From the NCBI RefSeq assembly GCF_900215245.1, contig NZ_LT907842.1:4774001-4838000 (forward strand): DNA of 64,000 bases. The letters run 5' to 3'. A model generated the notes under the pieces. That model was not told the DNA's origin, did not search any database, and saw nothing but the letters and a program-made list of their open reading frames with translations. This document shows positions 44,545 through 53,915 of the stretch, one piece after another (positions within the stretch are counted from its first letter, which is position 1; every line of letters starts with the position of its first letter). This DNA comes from Pseudomonas fluorescens (GTDB lineage Bacteria; Pseudomonadota; Gammaproteobacteria; Pseudomonadales; Pseudomonadaceae). The position numbers were made by a program, and so were the translations under genes.

Positions 44545-46406
44545 CAGCGGGCACCTGCGCGTTTTTTCAACTCGGCGTTCATTTGCTCATTCGTCAGTGG
44601 CGTGGGGCTGATTTCCCACCAGGTTTCCAGCGCTTCGTCGTTTTTGGCCTCGATGGCCGGGCGCCCGAAGCGGTTCCACCACGCGGCGGAAGTGCCGGGC
44701 GGGTAGTAATTCGGAATCCACAGGTAGCTCCATTGCAGCACTCGGTCCAGGGCGTGGGCGTATGTGAGCATCTGGGCGTGGGTGTTGGCCTTGACCAGGC
44801 CGTTGATCAGGGTGTCGACGGCCGGGTCTTTCAACACCATGTAGTTATTGGCACCGGGGTCGTAGGCCGCCTGGGAGCCGAAGTAGTTGTACAGCTCCAT
44901 GCCGGGCGAGGTGGTCACCGGGAAGCCAATCACGATCATGTCGTAGTCCCGCGCCATCATGCGGTTGACGTATTGCGAGGAGTCGATGCGGCGGATATTC
45001 AAGGTAATGCCGATCTGCGCGAGGTTGCGTTTGTAGGGCAGCAACAGACGTTCCAGGCCGGGTTGGGCATTGAGGAAGGTGAACTCCAGCGGTTCGCCTT
45101 GTGCATTCACCAGCTTGTCGCCATTCGGTGTCCAGCCGGCCGCTTCCAGCAAGGCCAGGGCTTGCAGCTGCTTGTCGCGGATCATGCCACTGCCGTCGGT
45201 GACCGGCGCCTTGAACACCTGGGTGAAGGCTTCGTCGGGAATCTGCCCACGCAGGGGTTCCAGAATCGCCAGCTCTTCTTTGGTCGGCAATTGGCTCGCC
45301 GCCAGCTCGCTATTGGAGAAATAGCTTTGCTGGCGAATGTACAGGTTGCGCATCATCTGACGGTTGGCCCATTCGAAGTCCCACAGCATCGCCAGCGCCT
45401 GACGCACCCGGCGGTCCTTGAACATCGGCTTTTGTACGTTGAACACATAGCCTTGGGCCGGTTGCGGCATTTCTTTGGCCAGGTGCGCACGTTGCAGGCG
45501 GCCGTCGTCGAGGGCCGGGCCGTTGTAACCGATGGAATAACCGGTGGCGGAGAACTCGCGATTGAAGTCGTAGGCGCCGCCGCGCAGTACCTGGCGCGCC
45601 ACCTCGGTATCGCCGAAATACTCCAGGCTCAAGTGATTGAAGTTGTACAGGCCACGGCTGACGGGCAAGTCCTTGCCCCACCAGTCCGGGTCGCGGGTAA
45701 AGGTGATGGTGCTGCCGGAGTCGATCTTGCTGATTTTGTACGGGCCGCTGCCCAGCGGGGCTTCATAGCCGCCGCCATTGGCGAAATCGCGGGTCTTCCA
45801 CCAGTGTTCGGGGAATACCGGCAAGGTGGCGATATCCAGGGGCAGGGTGCGGTTTTCATTGCTGGAAAAGTCAAAACGCACCTGGCGCTCGCCTTCGACT
45901 TCGACGTGCTTGACGTCGGCGAACAGGGTGCGAAAACGCAGGCTGCCTTGGGTCATCAGCAGGTCGAAGCTGTAGCGCACATCTTCGGCGGTGATCGGCT
46001 TGCCGTCGGCAAAACGCGCCTTGGGGTTGAGGTAGAAACGCAGCGACAGGCCGTCGTCCGAGCGTTCCATCTTCTCTGCAACCAGGCCGTAAACGGTGTA
46101 GGGCTCATCCAGGGACCGCTGGGCCAGCGGGGCGTACAGCCAGCCGTCGACCTGGGAGACGCCGATGCCTTTGTCGATATACGGCAACACATGGTCGAAA
46201 CGCCCGATTTCGATGGCTGAGCGTCGCAGGCTGCCGCCTTTGGGGGCGTCAGGGTTGGCGTAGTCGAAGTGGGTGAAACCGGCGGGGTATTTGGCGGGTT
46301 CGCCGTACACGGTCAAGTAAGTTTGCGGGGCTGCAGTCGCGGCGGTGCTGGCCATTAGCAGGCCCAGGGCAGCGCCGAGGAGTTTCAGGGAAAAAGCCAA
46401 TCGCAT
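44544..46406 (-). CDS. yejA: Peptide ABC transporter binding protein (YejA-like)
   Basis: A 620-residue family-5 binding protein with a signal peptide (about 1-26). YejA features: [26 protein letters not shown] and DNFGKD-like [18 protein letters not shown]. It is paralogous to the two binding proteins at 52077-55741 but only one exists in this operon. First gene; the operon yejABEF-like uses TGATG joints throughout. It probably brings in di- to oligopeptides or peptide-nucleotide antibiotics such as microcin C. The ligand is not fixed by sequence. Confidence 0.92.
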   Translation of the reverse strand: MRLAFSLKLLGAALGLLMASTAATAAPQTYLTVYGEPAKYPAGFTHFDYANPDAPKGGSLRRSAIEIGRFDHVLPYIDKGIGVSQVDGWLYAPLAQRSLDEPYTVYGLVAEKMERSDDGLSLRFYLNPKARFADGKPITAEDVRYSFDLLMTQGSLRFRTLFADVKHVEVEGERQVRFDFSSNENRTLPLDIATLPVFPEHWWKTRDFANGGGYEAPLGSGPYKISKIDSGSTITFTRDPDWWGKDLPVSRGLYNFNHLSLEYFGDTEVARQVLRGGAYDFNREFSATGYSIGYNGPALDDGRLQRAHLAKEMPQPAQGYVFNVQKPMFKDRRVRQALAMLWDFEWANRQMMRNLYIRQQSYFSNSELAASQLPTKEELAILEPLRGQIPDEAFTQVFKAPVTDGSGMIRDKQLQALALLEAAGWTPNGDKLVNAQGEPLEFTFLNAQPGLERLLLPYKRNLAQIGITLNIRRIDSSQYVNRMMARDYDMIVIGFPVTTSPGMELYNYFGSQAAYDPGANNYMVLKDPAVDTLINGLVKANTHAQMLTYAHALDRVLQWSYLWIPNYYPPGTSAAWWNRFGRPAIEAKNDEALETWWEISPTPLTNEQMNAELKKRAGAR

Positions 46407-46484
46407 TATCAGCCTTGAACGCCAGGTGAAGAAGAATAGGGACGGGTACGTTAACGGCTTAAGCGCCGCCCGTCACCACATGCA

Positions 46485-46512
46485 CAACGGCCCGCCAAAA
46501 GGCGGGCCGTTG
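46485..46512. terminator. Strong hairpin between ppiC and yejA-like genes
   Basis: AACGGCCCGCC-aaaa-GGCGGGCCGTT, an 11-bp stem in the gap after the parvulin gene. The T-run is short, so it may end transcription of the parvulin gene or act as a bidirectional structure. Confidence 0.65.
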
Positions 46513-46536
46513 TTTAGAGCGTCAGCGCAGACTGGA

Positions 46537-46818
46537 TCAGTCCTGGCGGCTGGTGACTTCCAGCAGGTGGTAACCGAACTGGGTTTTTACCGGGCCTTGC
46601 ACGGTGTTGACCGGGGCGCTGAAGACGACGGTGTCGAATTCTTTAACCATTTGGCCTGGGCCGAACGAGCCCAGGTTGCCGCCGTCGCGGCTGGATGGGC
46701 AGCTGGAGTTGGCTTTGGCGATTTCTGCGAAATCGGCGCCGCCTTCGATCTGGGCTTTGAGTTCGTTGCACTTTTCTTCAGTGGGAACGAGGATGTGACG
46801 GGCGGTGGCTTTGGCCAT
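46537..46818 (-). CDS. Small parvulin peptidyl-prolyl isomerase (PpiC type)
   Basis: A 93-residue single parvulin domain (KATARHILVPTEEKCNELKAQIEGGADFAEIAKANSSCPSSRDGGNLGSFGPGQM... FGYHLLEV). Close paralogue of the gene at 31851. It stands between the two peptide-importer operons. GGAG is a few nt before the ATG; a TTGG repeat tract lies 80-114 bp upstream of its start, in its probable promoter region. Confidence 0.93.
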   Translation of the reverse strand: MAKATARHILVPTEEKCNELKAQIEGGADFAEIAKANSSCPSSRDGGNLGSFGPGQMVKEFDTVVFSAPVNTVQGPVKTQFGYHLLEVTSRQD

Positions 46819-46897
46819 GGGGAGTAACTCCTTGATGTAAAAAGGGTGAGCGTACCGGATTCAGGCGGTTATTTCCTGGCAAAGTTCCAATGATTTG

Positions 46898-46932
46898 TTG
46901 GTTGGTTGGTTGGTTGGTTGGTTGGTTGGTTG
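46898..46932. repeat. Tetranucleotide repeat (TTGG) of nearly nine units
   Basis: Eight full TTGG units and a part unit in a row, upstream of the parvulin gene on the minus strand (as CCAA). Such short tandem repeats can change length by slipped-strand mispairing. Confidence 0.95.
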
Positions 46933-46941
46933 AGTACATAT

Positions 46942-47163
46942 CCGTTGCTGCGGTAACGGCGGCTATGGGTTCCGCTCTTACAGCGGGTCACTTTTGGCAA
47001 ACGCCCCAAAAGTAACCAAAAGGTCTTTGCCCCACCACTCGGTGCCTCGCCCAGGCTCGGCATGCCCTCTCTCCGGCTTGAATCCGTGGGCCGCCGCAAT
47101 GGGCCATCCTTGGCCCAGTGCGGCTAACCCGGCGTCCTGCCGGGTTACCCACGGATTCAAGCC
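46942..47163. repeat. Highly structured non-coding element of nested hairpins
   Basis: A series of inverted repeats: CCGTT/AACGG (46942-46959), CCGCT-cttac-AGCGG (46972-46986), ACTTTTGG/CCAAAAGT (46990-47013), and a 16-bp outer stem GGCTTGAATCCGTGGG/CCCACGGATTCAAGCC (47075-47090 with 47148-47163) that encloses two inner arms: GCCGCA/TGCGGC extended by TGGGCCA/TGGCCCA, and AACCCGGC-gtcct-GCCGGGTT. It has no credible gene. Similar sequences (for example around AAAGTAACCAAAAGG) recur in Pseudomonas genomes as I recall, so it is likely a dispersed repeat; whether it is transcribed is unknown. Confidence 0.7.
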
Positions 47164-47314
47164 TGCGTTCGGCCAGCGTGGTTAACGGGGCCTGTCAGAT
47201 CAAGATCAACAGCAGATCAAAGTCAAAAGCAGAGCACGGCGGCCTGACAGCCGGCCTGAGTGGTAGAAGCAAAAGCACAGCAACACCACGTTTACCTGAT
47301 GAAATGAGATCCAA

Positions 47315-48223
47315 ATGTGGGAGCGGGCTTGCTCGCGAATGCGGTGTGCCAGTCGGCTTATTTGTAACTGACCCAGCGCCTTCGCGAGCAAGCCCGCTCC
47401 CACAATGTTGATCGAGTTCAGCTACCAGCACCGTAGTGCACTGCTTTTCTGTGGGAGCTGGCTTGCCTGCGATGCAGACACTTCGATACATCAGGCATAC
47501 CCGGCAGCAGGCCCCATACCAGCTCCCAGATTGACCCAATACAGTCTAAAGAACTGCCCACCCTCTGCCTGATGTACCCAGTTCAAAATGTGGGAGCGGG
47601 CTTGCTCGCGAATGCGGTGGGTCAGTCAGCTCATTTGTAACTGACCCAGCGCATTCGCGCGCAAGCCCGCTCCCACAATGTTGACCGAGTTCAGCTGCCA
47701 GCACCGTAGTGCTCTGCTTTTCTGTGGGAGCTGGCTTGCCTGCGATACAGACACTTCGATACATCAGGCATGCCCAGCCGCAGACCCCATACCAGCTCCC
47801 AGATTGACCCAATACAGTCTAAAGAACTGCCCACCCTCTGCCTGATGTACCCAGTTCAAAATGTGGGAGCGGGCTTGCTCGCGAAAGCGGTGTGCCAGTC
47901 GGCTTATTTGTAACTGCCCCACCGCATTCGCGAGCAAGCCCGCTCCCACAATGTTGATCGAGTTCAGTTGCCAGCACCGCAGTGCTCTGCTTTTCTGTGG
48001 GAGCTGGCTTGCCTGCGATGCAGACACTTCGATACATCAGGCATGCCCAGCCGCAGACCCCATACCAGCTCCCAGATTGACCCAATACAGTCTGAAGAAC
48101 TGCCCACCTTCTGCCTGATGTACCCAGTTCCAAATGTGGGAGCGGGCTTGCTCGCGAATGCGGTGGGTCAGTCAGCTCATTTGTAACTGACCCAGCGCAT
48201 TCGCGAGCAAGCCCGCTCCCACA
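47315..48223. repeat. Tandem array of a 273-bp REP-based unit (three copies plus part)
   Basis: Units begin at 47315, 47588, 47861 and 48134, so the period is exactly 273 bp each time; the fourth is only its first REP pair. Each full unit has an inverted pair of the common GGAGCGGGCTTGCTCGCGAA REP, then a single REP of the second type (GGAGCTGGCTTGCCTGCGAT), then unique sequence. Copies differ by few bases, which implies recent amplification. Confidence 0.93.
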
Positions 48224-48366
48224 ATTTGACCGAGATCTGCTTCCATCGCCAGGGCGGTTGTTAGGCCGCGGTGCTCGGTTTTTGATGTGTTTTTGGTTCT
48301 AGGCGGCCCGCGCCGTGAGGGCGGAACTGCTATCAGCCATCACCCAAATAATGGATATGCCCAAGG
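48224..48366. other. Short intergenic stretch after the array
   Basis: About 140 bp between the repeat array and the stop of the nppD-like gene. A GGCGGTT...GGCGGAACTGC stretch is seen, but no clear gene, terminator or operator. Confidence 0.4.
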
Positions 48367-49980
48367 TCAACCGCGGACACCCGCGGGTACCAAGAACGCT
48401 GCCTCCAACAACTGCCGTGTGTAGGCATGCTGTGGGGCAGTAAAGATCGCCGACGCTTCTCCCTGTTCCACCACTTGCCCATGCTTTACGACCATCAGTT
48501 GGTGGCTCAGGGCCTTCACCACTGCCAGGTCATGGCTGATAAACAGATAGGTCAAGTTGTACTTGGCCTGCAAGTTGCGCAGCAATTCCACCACTTGGCG
48601 CTGTACCGTGCGGTCCAGTGCTGACGTTGGCTCATCCAGTAAAATCAGGCGTGGCTTGAGTACCAGCGCGCGGGCGATGGCGATGCGCTGCCGTTGGCCG
48701 CCGGAGAATTCGTGCGGGTAGCGGTGCCGCGCGTCGGGGTCCAGGCCGACCTCCTTGAGCGCTGCAATAATCGCCGTTTCCTGCTCCGCCGGCGTCCCCA
48801 TCTTGTGAATGCGCAAGCCTTCGCCAACAATTTCGCTGACGCTCATGCGCGGGCTCAAACTGCCGAAGGGGTCCTGAAACACTACCTGCATTTCTCGCCG
48901 CAACGGGCGCACTTGCTGTTGGGTCAGTCGGTCCAGTTGCTGGCCCTCAAAGCGGATCCCGCCTTTGCTTGCGATCAGGCGCAAAATCGCCAGGCCGAGG
49001 GTCGATTTGCCCGAGCCGCTTTCGCCGACTATGCCCAGGGTCTGGCCCTGGGCCAGGCTGAAGTTGATGCCGTCCACCGCCTTGACGTAATCGACAGTGT
49101 TTCGCAAAAAGCCTTTCTTGATCGCAAACCACACCTTCAGGTCAGCGACTTCCAGCAACGGCGGCCCCACCGCATTGGTGGCCGGCCCGCCGCTGGGTTC
49201 CGCCGCCAACAGTTCCTGGGTGTAAGGATGCTGCGGCGACTGGAACAGCGTCTCGCACTCGGCCTGTTCAACGATGCAGCCCTGTTGCATCACGCATACG
49301 CGGTGGGCGATGCGTCGCACCAGGTTCAGGTCGTGGCTGATCAGCAGCAACGCCATGCCCAGCCGCGCCTGCAATGCTTTGAGCAGTTCGAGAATCTTCA
49401 ACTGCACCGTCACGTCGAGGGCCGTGGTCGGCTCGTCGGCGATCAGCAACTCGGGCTCGTTGGCCAGCGCCATGGCGATCATCACCCGTTGGCGCTGGCC
49501 GCCGGACAGTTCGTGGGGCAGAGCCTTCAGGCGTTTGTGCGGTTCGGGAATGCCCACCAGTTCGAGCAATTCCAGGGTGCGACGGGTCGCGATTTTGCCC
49601 GTGAGCCCCTTGTGCAGGCCGAGCACTTCGTTGATCTGCTTCTCGATGGAATGCAGCGGGTTCAACGAGGTCATCGGTTCCTGGAAAATCATCGCAATGC
49701 GGTTACCGCGGATATGCCGGATGGTTTTTTCTTTGAGCGTTAGCAGGTCTTGCCCGGAATAGTTGATGGTGCCGGCCGGGTGCCGGGCCAGCGGGTAAGG
49801 CAGCAGCCGCAGGATCGAGTGGGCGGTCACCGATTTGCCCGAGCCGCTTTCGCCGACCAGGGCCAGGGTTTCGCCGCGCTTGATATCGAAGCTGACATTG
49901 TTGACCACACGGTGGTGATGGTCGCCGGTAACGAACTCGACGCAGAGGTCGCGGACTTCGATCAGATTGTCCTGATTCAT
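48367..49980 (-). CDS. nppD: Peptidyl nucleoside/peptide ABC transporter ATPase (NppD-like)
   Basis: A 537-residue twin ATPase with Walker A GESGSGKSVTA and GESGSGKSTLG, signatures LSGGQRQRVMIAMA and FSGGQRQRIAIARA, and Walker B LLIADEPTTALD and LILLDEPTSALD. The order with mltD and gloB downstream of the operon's promoter matches PA1807-PA1813, so this is the NppA1A2BCD importer of P. aeruginosa, which takes up peptidyl nucleoside antibiotics. Start 49980 (MNQDNLIEVRDL), 1 bp after nppC's stop. Confidence 0.9.
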   Translation of the reverse strand: MNQDNLIEVRDLCVEFVTGDHHHRVVNNVSFDIKRGETLALVGESGSGKSVTAHSILRLLPYPLARHPAGTINYSGQDLLTLKEKTIRHIRGNRIAMIFQEPMTSLNPLHSIEKQINEVLGLHKGLTGKIATRRTLELLELVGIPEPHKRLKALPHELSGGQRQRVMIAMALANEPELLIADEPTTALDVTVQLKILELLKALQARLGMALLLISHDLNLVRRIAHRVCVMQQGCIVEQAECETLFQSPQHPYTQELLAAEPSGGPATNAVGPPLLEVADLKVWFAIKKGFLRNTVDYVKAVDGINFSLAQGQTLGIVGESGSGKSTLGLAILRLIASKGGIRFEGQQLDRLTQQQVRPLRREMQVVFQDPFGSLSPRMSVSEIVGEGLRIHKMGTPAEQETAIIAALKEVGLDPDARHRYPHEFSGGQRQRIAIARALVLKPRLILLDEPTSALDRTVQRQVVELLRNLQAKYNLTYLFISHDLAVVKALSHQLMVVKHGQVVEQGEASAIFTAPQHAYTRQLLEAAFLVPAGVRG

Positions 49981-49981
49981 C

Positions 49982-51001
49982 TCATTTCCTCGGGTCGAAG
50001 GCATCGCGCGCGGACTCGCCGATAAACACCAGCAAACTCAGCATGATCGCCAGCACGGCAAATGCACTCATGCCCAGCCACGGCGCTTGCAGGTTGGATT
50101 TACCCTGGGCCACCAGTTCACCCAACGACGGTGACCCAGCCGGCAGGCCGAAGCCGAGAAAGTCCAGGGCGGTGAGGGTGCCAATGGCGCCAGTGAGGAT
50201 GAACGGCATAAAGGTCATGGTCGAGACCATGGCATTGGGCAGGATATGCCGGAACATGATGGCGCCGTTCTGCATGCCCAGGGCGCGGGCCGCGCGTACG
50301 TATTCGAGGTTGCGCCCGCGCAGGAACTCGGCGCGCACCACGTCGACCAGGCTCATCCAGGAAAACAGCAGCATGATCCCCAGCAGCCACCAGAAATTGG
50401 GCTGCACAAAACTGGCGAGAATGATCAGCAGGTACAGCACCGGCAAGCCCGACCAGATCTCCAGGAAACGCTGCCCGGCCAGGTCGACCCAGCCGCCATA
50501 GAAACCCTGCAAGGCTCCGGCGACCACGCCGATGATCGAGCTGAGCACCGTCAGTGTCAGGGCAAACAGCACTGACACCCGGAACCCATAGATCACCCGC
50601 GCCAGCACATCACGGCCCTGATCGTCGGTGCCCAGCAGGTTGACCGACGAGGGCGGCGCGGGCGCCGGCACCTTCAGGTCGTAGTTGATGCTCTGGTAGC
50701 TGAACGGAATCGGCGCCCACAGCGTCCAGGCGTCCTTGGCCTTGAGCAATTCCTGGATATACGGGCTCTTGTAGTTGGCCTCCAACGGGAACTCGCCGCC
50801 GAAGGTGGTTTCCGGGTAGCGCTTGAGCGCCGGGAAGTACCAGTCGCCGTCGAAGTGCACGGCCAACGGCTTGTCGTTGGCGATCAATTCCGCGCCCAGG
50901 CTCAGCACGAACAGAATCAGGAACAGCCACAGCGACCACCAGCCACGTTTGTTGGCTTTGAAACGCTCGAATCGGCGGCGATTGAGGGGGGACAGGTTCA
51001 T
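49982..51001 (-). CDS. nppC: Peptidyl nucleoside/peptide ABC transporter permease (NppC-like)
   Basis: A 339-residue DppC/YejE permease: RRRFERFKANKRGWWSLWLFLILF, periplasmic loop (LKRYPETTFGGEFP), LGTDDQGRDVLARVIYGFRVS, and EAA loop EYVRAARALGMQNGAIMFRHILPNAM. Paralogue of yejE at 42464, sharing its length and layout. Start 51001, 1 bp after nppB's stop. Confidence 0.92.
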   Translation of the reverse strand: MNLSPLNRRRFERFKANKRGWWSLWLFLILFVLSLGAELIANDKPLAVHFDGDWYFPALKRYPETTFGGEFPLEANYKSPYIQELLKAKDAWTLWAPIPFSYQSINYDLKVPAPAPPSSVNLLGTDDQGRDVLARVIYGFRVSVLFALTLTVLSSIIGVVAGALQGFYGGWVDLAGQRFLEIWSGLPVLYLLIILASFVQPNFWWLLGIMLLFSWMSLVDVVRAEFLRGRNLEYVRAARALGMQNGAIMFRHILPNAMVSTMTFMPFILTGAIGTLTALDFLGFGLPAGSPSLGELVAQGKSNLQAPWLGMSAFAVLAIMLSLLVFIGESARDAFDPRK

Positions 51002-51002
51002 C

Positions 51003-52076
51003 TCAATGCTCCCGGCTGGCAAAGTCGATACGCGGATCGACCAGGGTGTAGGTGAGGTCACCGATCAGTTTCACCACCAGCCCCAGCAGGGTGAAGATAA
51101 ACAGCGTGCCGAACACCACCGGGTAGTCACGGTTGATCGCCGCTTCAAAACTCATCAGGCCCAGGCCGTCGAGCGAGAAGATCACTTCCACCAACAACGA
51201 GCCGGTGAAGAAAATCCCGATAAACGCCGAAGGGAACCCGGCAATGACCAGCAGCATGGCGTTGCGAAACACATGGCCGTACAGCACGCGGTGGTTGGTC
51301 AGGCCCTTGGCTTTGGCGGTGACCACATACTGTTTGTTGATTTCATCGAGGAAGCTGTTTTTGGTCAGCAGTGTCATGGTCGCGAAGTTGCCGATCACCA
51401 GGGCCGTGACAGGCAAGGCCAGGTGCCAGAAGTAATCGAGGATCTTGCCGCCCCAGCTCAGCGCGTCAAAATTATTCGAGGTGAGCCCGCGCAAGGGGAA
51501 CCAGTCGAGGTAACTGCCGCCGGCAAACACCACGATCAGCAGGATCGCAAACAGGAAAGCCGGGATCGCATAGCCGACGATGATCGCCGAGCTGGTCCAC
51601 ACGTCGAAGTGGCTGCCGTGCCGTGTGGCCTTGGCGATCCCCAGCGGGATCGACACCAGGTACATGATCAGCGTGCTCCATAACCCGAGGGAGATGGACA
51701 CCGGCATCTTTTCCTTGATCAGGTCGATGACCTTGGCATCGCGAAAGAAGCTGTCGCCGAAATCCAGCCGCGCGTAGTTCTTGACCATGATCCACAGACG
51801 TTCCGGCGCCGATTTGTCGAAGCCGTACATCTTCTCGATTTCCTTGATCAGCGCCGGGTCCAGGCCTTGCGCGCCGCGGTAGCTGGAGCCGGCCACCGAG
51901 ACCTCGGCGCCGCCACCGGCAATGCGACTGGTGGCGCCGTCAAAGCCTTCGAGCTTGGCGATCATCTGCTCAACCGGGCCACCGGGAGCGGCCTGGATGA
52001 TGATGAAGTTGATCAGCAAAATCCCGAACAGCGTGGGGATGATCAGCAACAGGCGGCGAACAATATAGGCCAGCAT
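51003..52076 (-). CDS. nppB: Peptidyl nucleoside/peptide ABC transporter permease (NppB-like)
   Basis: A 357-residue DppB/YejB permease: [38 protein letters not shown], and EAA loop [29 protein letters not shown]. Compared with its paralogue at 43486 it carries a different insertion after [15 protein letters not shown]. Its ATG directly abuts the TAA stop of nppA2. Confidence 0.92.
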   Translation of the reverse strand: MLAYIVRRLLLIIPTLFGILLINFIIIQAAPGGPVEQMIAKLEGFDGATSRIAGGGAEVSVAGSSYRGAQGLDPALIKEIEKMYGFDKSAPERLWIMVKNYARLDFGDSFFRDAKVIDLIKEKMPVSISLGLWSTLIMYLVSIPLGIAKATRHGSHFDVWTSSAIIVGYAIPAFLFAILLIVVFAGGSYLDWFPLRGLTSNNFDALSWGGKILDYFWHLALPVTALVIGNFATMTLLTKNSFLDEINKQYVVTAKAKGLTNHRVLYGHVFRNAMLLVIAGFPSAFIGIFFTGSLLVEVIFSLDGLGLMSFEAAINRDYPVVFGTLFIFTLLGLVVKLIGDLTYTLVDPRIDFASREH

Positions 52077-53915
52077 TTAATCGCCTCCGCTCGCCGGATC
52101 GGCGCTGTGTGCAGTGTCCAGGGTGATGGCCGGCTTGGCCGCGGGCTTGGCCCACCAGGTGACTGTGCCGACGTCGTAGCGTGGCGGGGTCTTGGGGTGG
52201 CCGAGGTGGTCCCAGTACGCGACGCGGTAGGTCTTGATGTGCCAGTTGGGAATCACGTAGTAGCCGAACTGCAACACACGGTCCAGCGCTTTGGCGTGGT
52301 CGACCAGGCTTTGGCGTGAGCTGGCGTCGATCAACGCTTCCACCAGTTGGTCGATGACCGGGTCCTTGAGGCCCATGTAGTTGCGACTGCCAGGCTTGTC
52401 GGCGCTGGACGAGGACCAGAATTCGCGCTGTTCGTTACCCGGTGACGTCGATTGCGGGAAGCTGCCCACCAGCATGTCGAAGTCCCGCGAACGCAGGCGG
52501 TTGATGTACTGCGAAACGTCGACGCGGCGAATCACCAGGTTGATGCCAAGGTCGGCCAGGTTGCGCTTGAAGGGCAGCAGTACCCGCTCGAAGTCGGTCT
52601 GGGCCAGCAGAAACTCGATGTTCACAGGTTTGCCGGTGGTGTCGACCATCTTGTCGTCGACGATCTTCCAGCCGGCCTCTTGCAACAACTGGTAGGCCTC
52701 GCGCTGCTGGTTGCGGATCATGCCGCTGCCGTCGGTTTTGGCCGGCTCAAAGGCCTGGGTGAAGACTTCGGCGGGGAGCTTGTCGCGAAACGGTTCGAGG
52801 ATTGCCAATTCACTCGGGCCGGGCAGGCCGGTGGCGGCCATTTCCGAGTTCTCGAAGTAGCTGCGGGTGCGGGTGTAGGCACCGTTGAACAGCTGCTTGT
52901 TGCTCCATTCGAAATCCAGCAACAGGCTGATGGCCTTGCGTACCCGCACATCCTGGAACATCGGTTTGCGCGTGTTGAACACAAAACCCTGCATGCCGGT
53001 GGGGTTGCCGTTGGGGATTTCTTCCTTGATCAGTCGCCCCTGGGCGACGGCCGGAATGTTGTAGGCGTTGGCCCAGTTCTTCGCGCTGAATTCCAGCCAG
53101 TAGTCGAACTGCCCGGCCTTCAAGGCTTCCAGGGCGACGGTGCCGTCACGGTAATAGTCAGTGATGCGGTTGTCGAAGTTGTAGAAGCCCTGGGTCATCG
53201 GCAAGTCCTTGGCCCAGTAGTCCTTGACCCGCTCATAGCGCACCATGCGCCCGGGCTTGACCTCGGCGATCTTGTACGGCCCGCTGCCGAGCGGTATTTC
53301 CAGGTTGCCCTTGGCAAAGTCGCGGGTCGCCCACCAATGTTTGGGGAGTACCGGCAGTTGCCCAAGGATCAGCGGCAATTCGCGGTTATTGGTGCGCTTG
53401 AACTTGAACAGCACGCGCAGCGGGTCTTCGGCCACCACTTCGTCGACGTCGGCGTAATAGGTGCGGTAGAGCGGTGAGCCATCTTTGATCAGGGCCTGGA
53501 AGGTGAACACCACGTCTTCGGCGCGGATCGGGTGACCATCGTTAAAGCGCGCTTCGGGGCGCAGATAAAAGCGTACCCAACTGTTGTCCGGCGCCTTTTC
53601 GATCTTGCCGGCCACCAGCCCGTATTCAGTGATGGGCTCGTCCAGGCTTTGCATGGCCAGGGTGTCGTAGATCAGCGGCAGATTGTCTGCCGGCACGCCC
53701 TTGCTGATGTAGGGGTTAAGGCTGTCGAAGCCGCCCATGGCCGACTCGCGAAAAGTGCCGCCCTTGGGCGCGTCGGGGTTTACGTAGTCGAAATGCTTAA
53801 AGTCGGCGGGGTACTTCGGCGGTTCGTTGTAAAGGGTTAACGCATGTTGCGGCGCGGCGTTGGCCGCAGAGCACAGCAACAGACTGGTGAGCAATGCGTT
53901 GCGCAAAGACATCAT
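52077..53915 (-). CDS. nppA2: Peptidyl nucleoside/peptide ABC transporter binding protein 2 (NppA2-like)
   Basis: A 612-residue family-5 periplasmic binding protein with signal peptide (about 1-20, LLLCSAANAA). Family marks: [24 protein letters not shown] and DYWAKDLPMTQGFYNFD. The start ATG at 53915 overlaps the stop codon of the preceding binding protein (ATGA). The long upstream in-frame extension to 54212 lies inside that gene and is rejected. Two binding proteins for one transporter broaden its ligand range. Confidence 0.92.
   Translation of the reverse strand: MMSLRNALLTSLLLCSAANAAPQHALTLYNEPPKYPADFKHFDYVNPDAPKGGTFRESAMGGFDSLNPYISKGVPADNLPLIYDTLAMQSLDEPITEYGLVAGKIEKAPDNSWVRFYLRPEARFNDGHPIRAEDVVFTFQALIKDGSPLYRTYYADVDEVVAEDPLRVLFKFKRTNNRELPLILGQLPVLPKHWWATRDFAKGNLEIPLGSGPYKIAEVKPGRMVRYERVKDYWAKDLPMTQGFYNFDNRITDYYRDGTVALEALKAGQFDYWLEFSAKNWANAYNIPAVAQGRLIKEEIPNGNPTGMQGFVFNTRKPMFQDVRVRKAISLLLDFEWSNKQLFNGAYTRTRSYFENSEMAATGLPGPSELAILEPFRDKLPAEVFTQAFEPAKTDGSGMIRNQQREAYQLLQEAGWKIVDDKMVDTTGKPVNIEFLLAQTDFERVLLPFKRNLADLGINLVIRRVDVSQYINRLRSRDFDMLVGSFPQSTSPGNEQREFWSSSSADKPGSRNYMGLKDPVIDQLVEALIDASSRQSLVDHAKALDRVLQFGYYVIPNWHIKTYRVAYWDHLGHPKTPPRYDVGTVTWWAKPAAKPAITLDTAHSADPASGGD

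Noticed and set aside
47546..48133. Two near-identical minus-strand ORFs of about 88 and 104 codons in the 273-bp array
   Set aside because: They are translations of the tandem REP unit, without ribosome sites or homologues.
47315..48223. CRISPR array
   Set aside because: The repeat unit is 273 bp, made of known REP palindromes, with no short spacers and no cas genes nearby.
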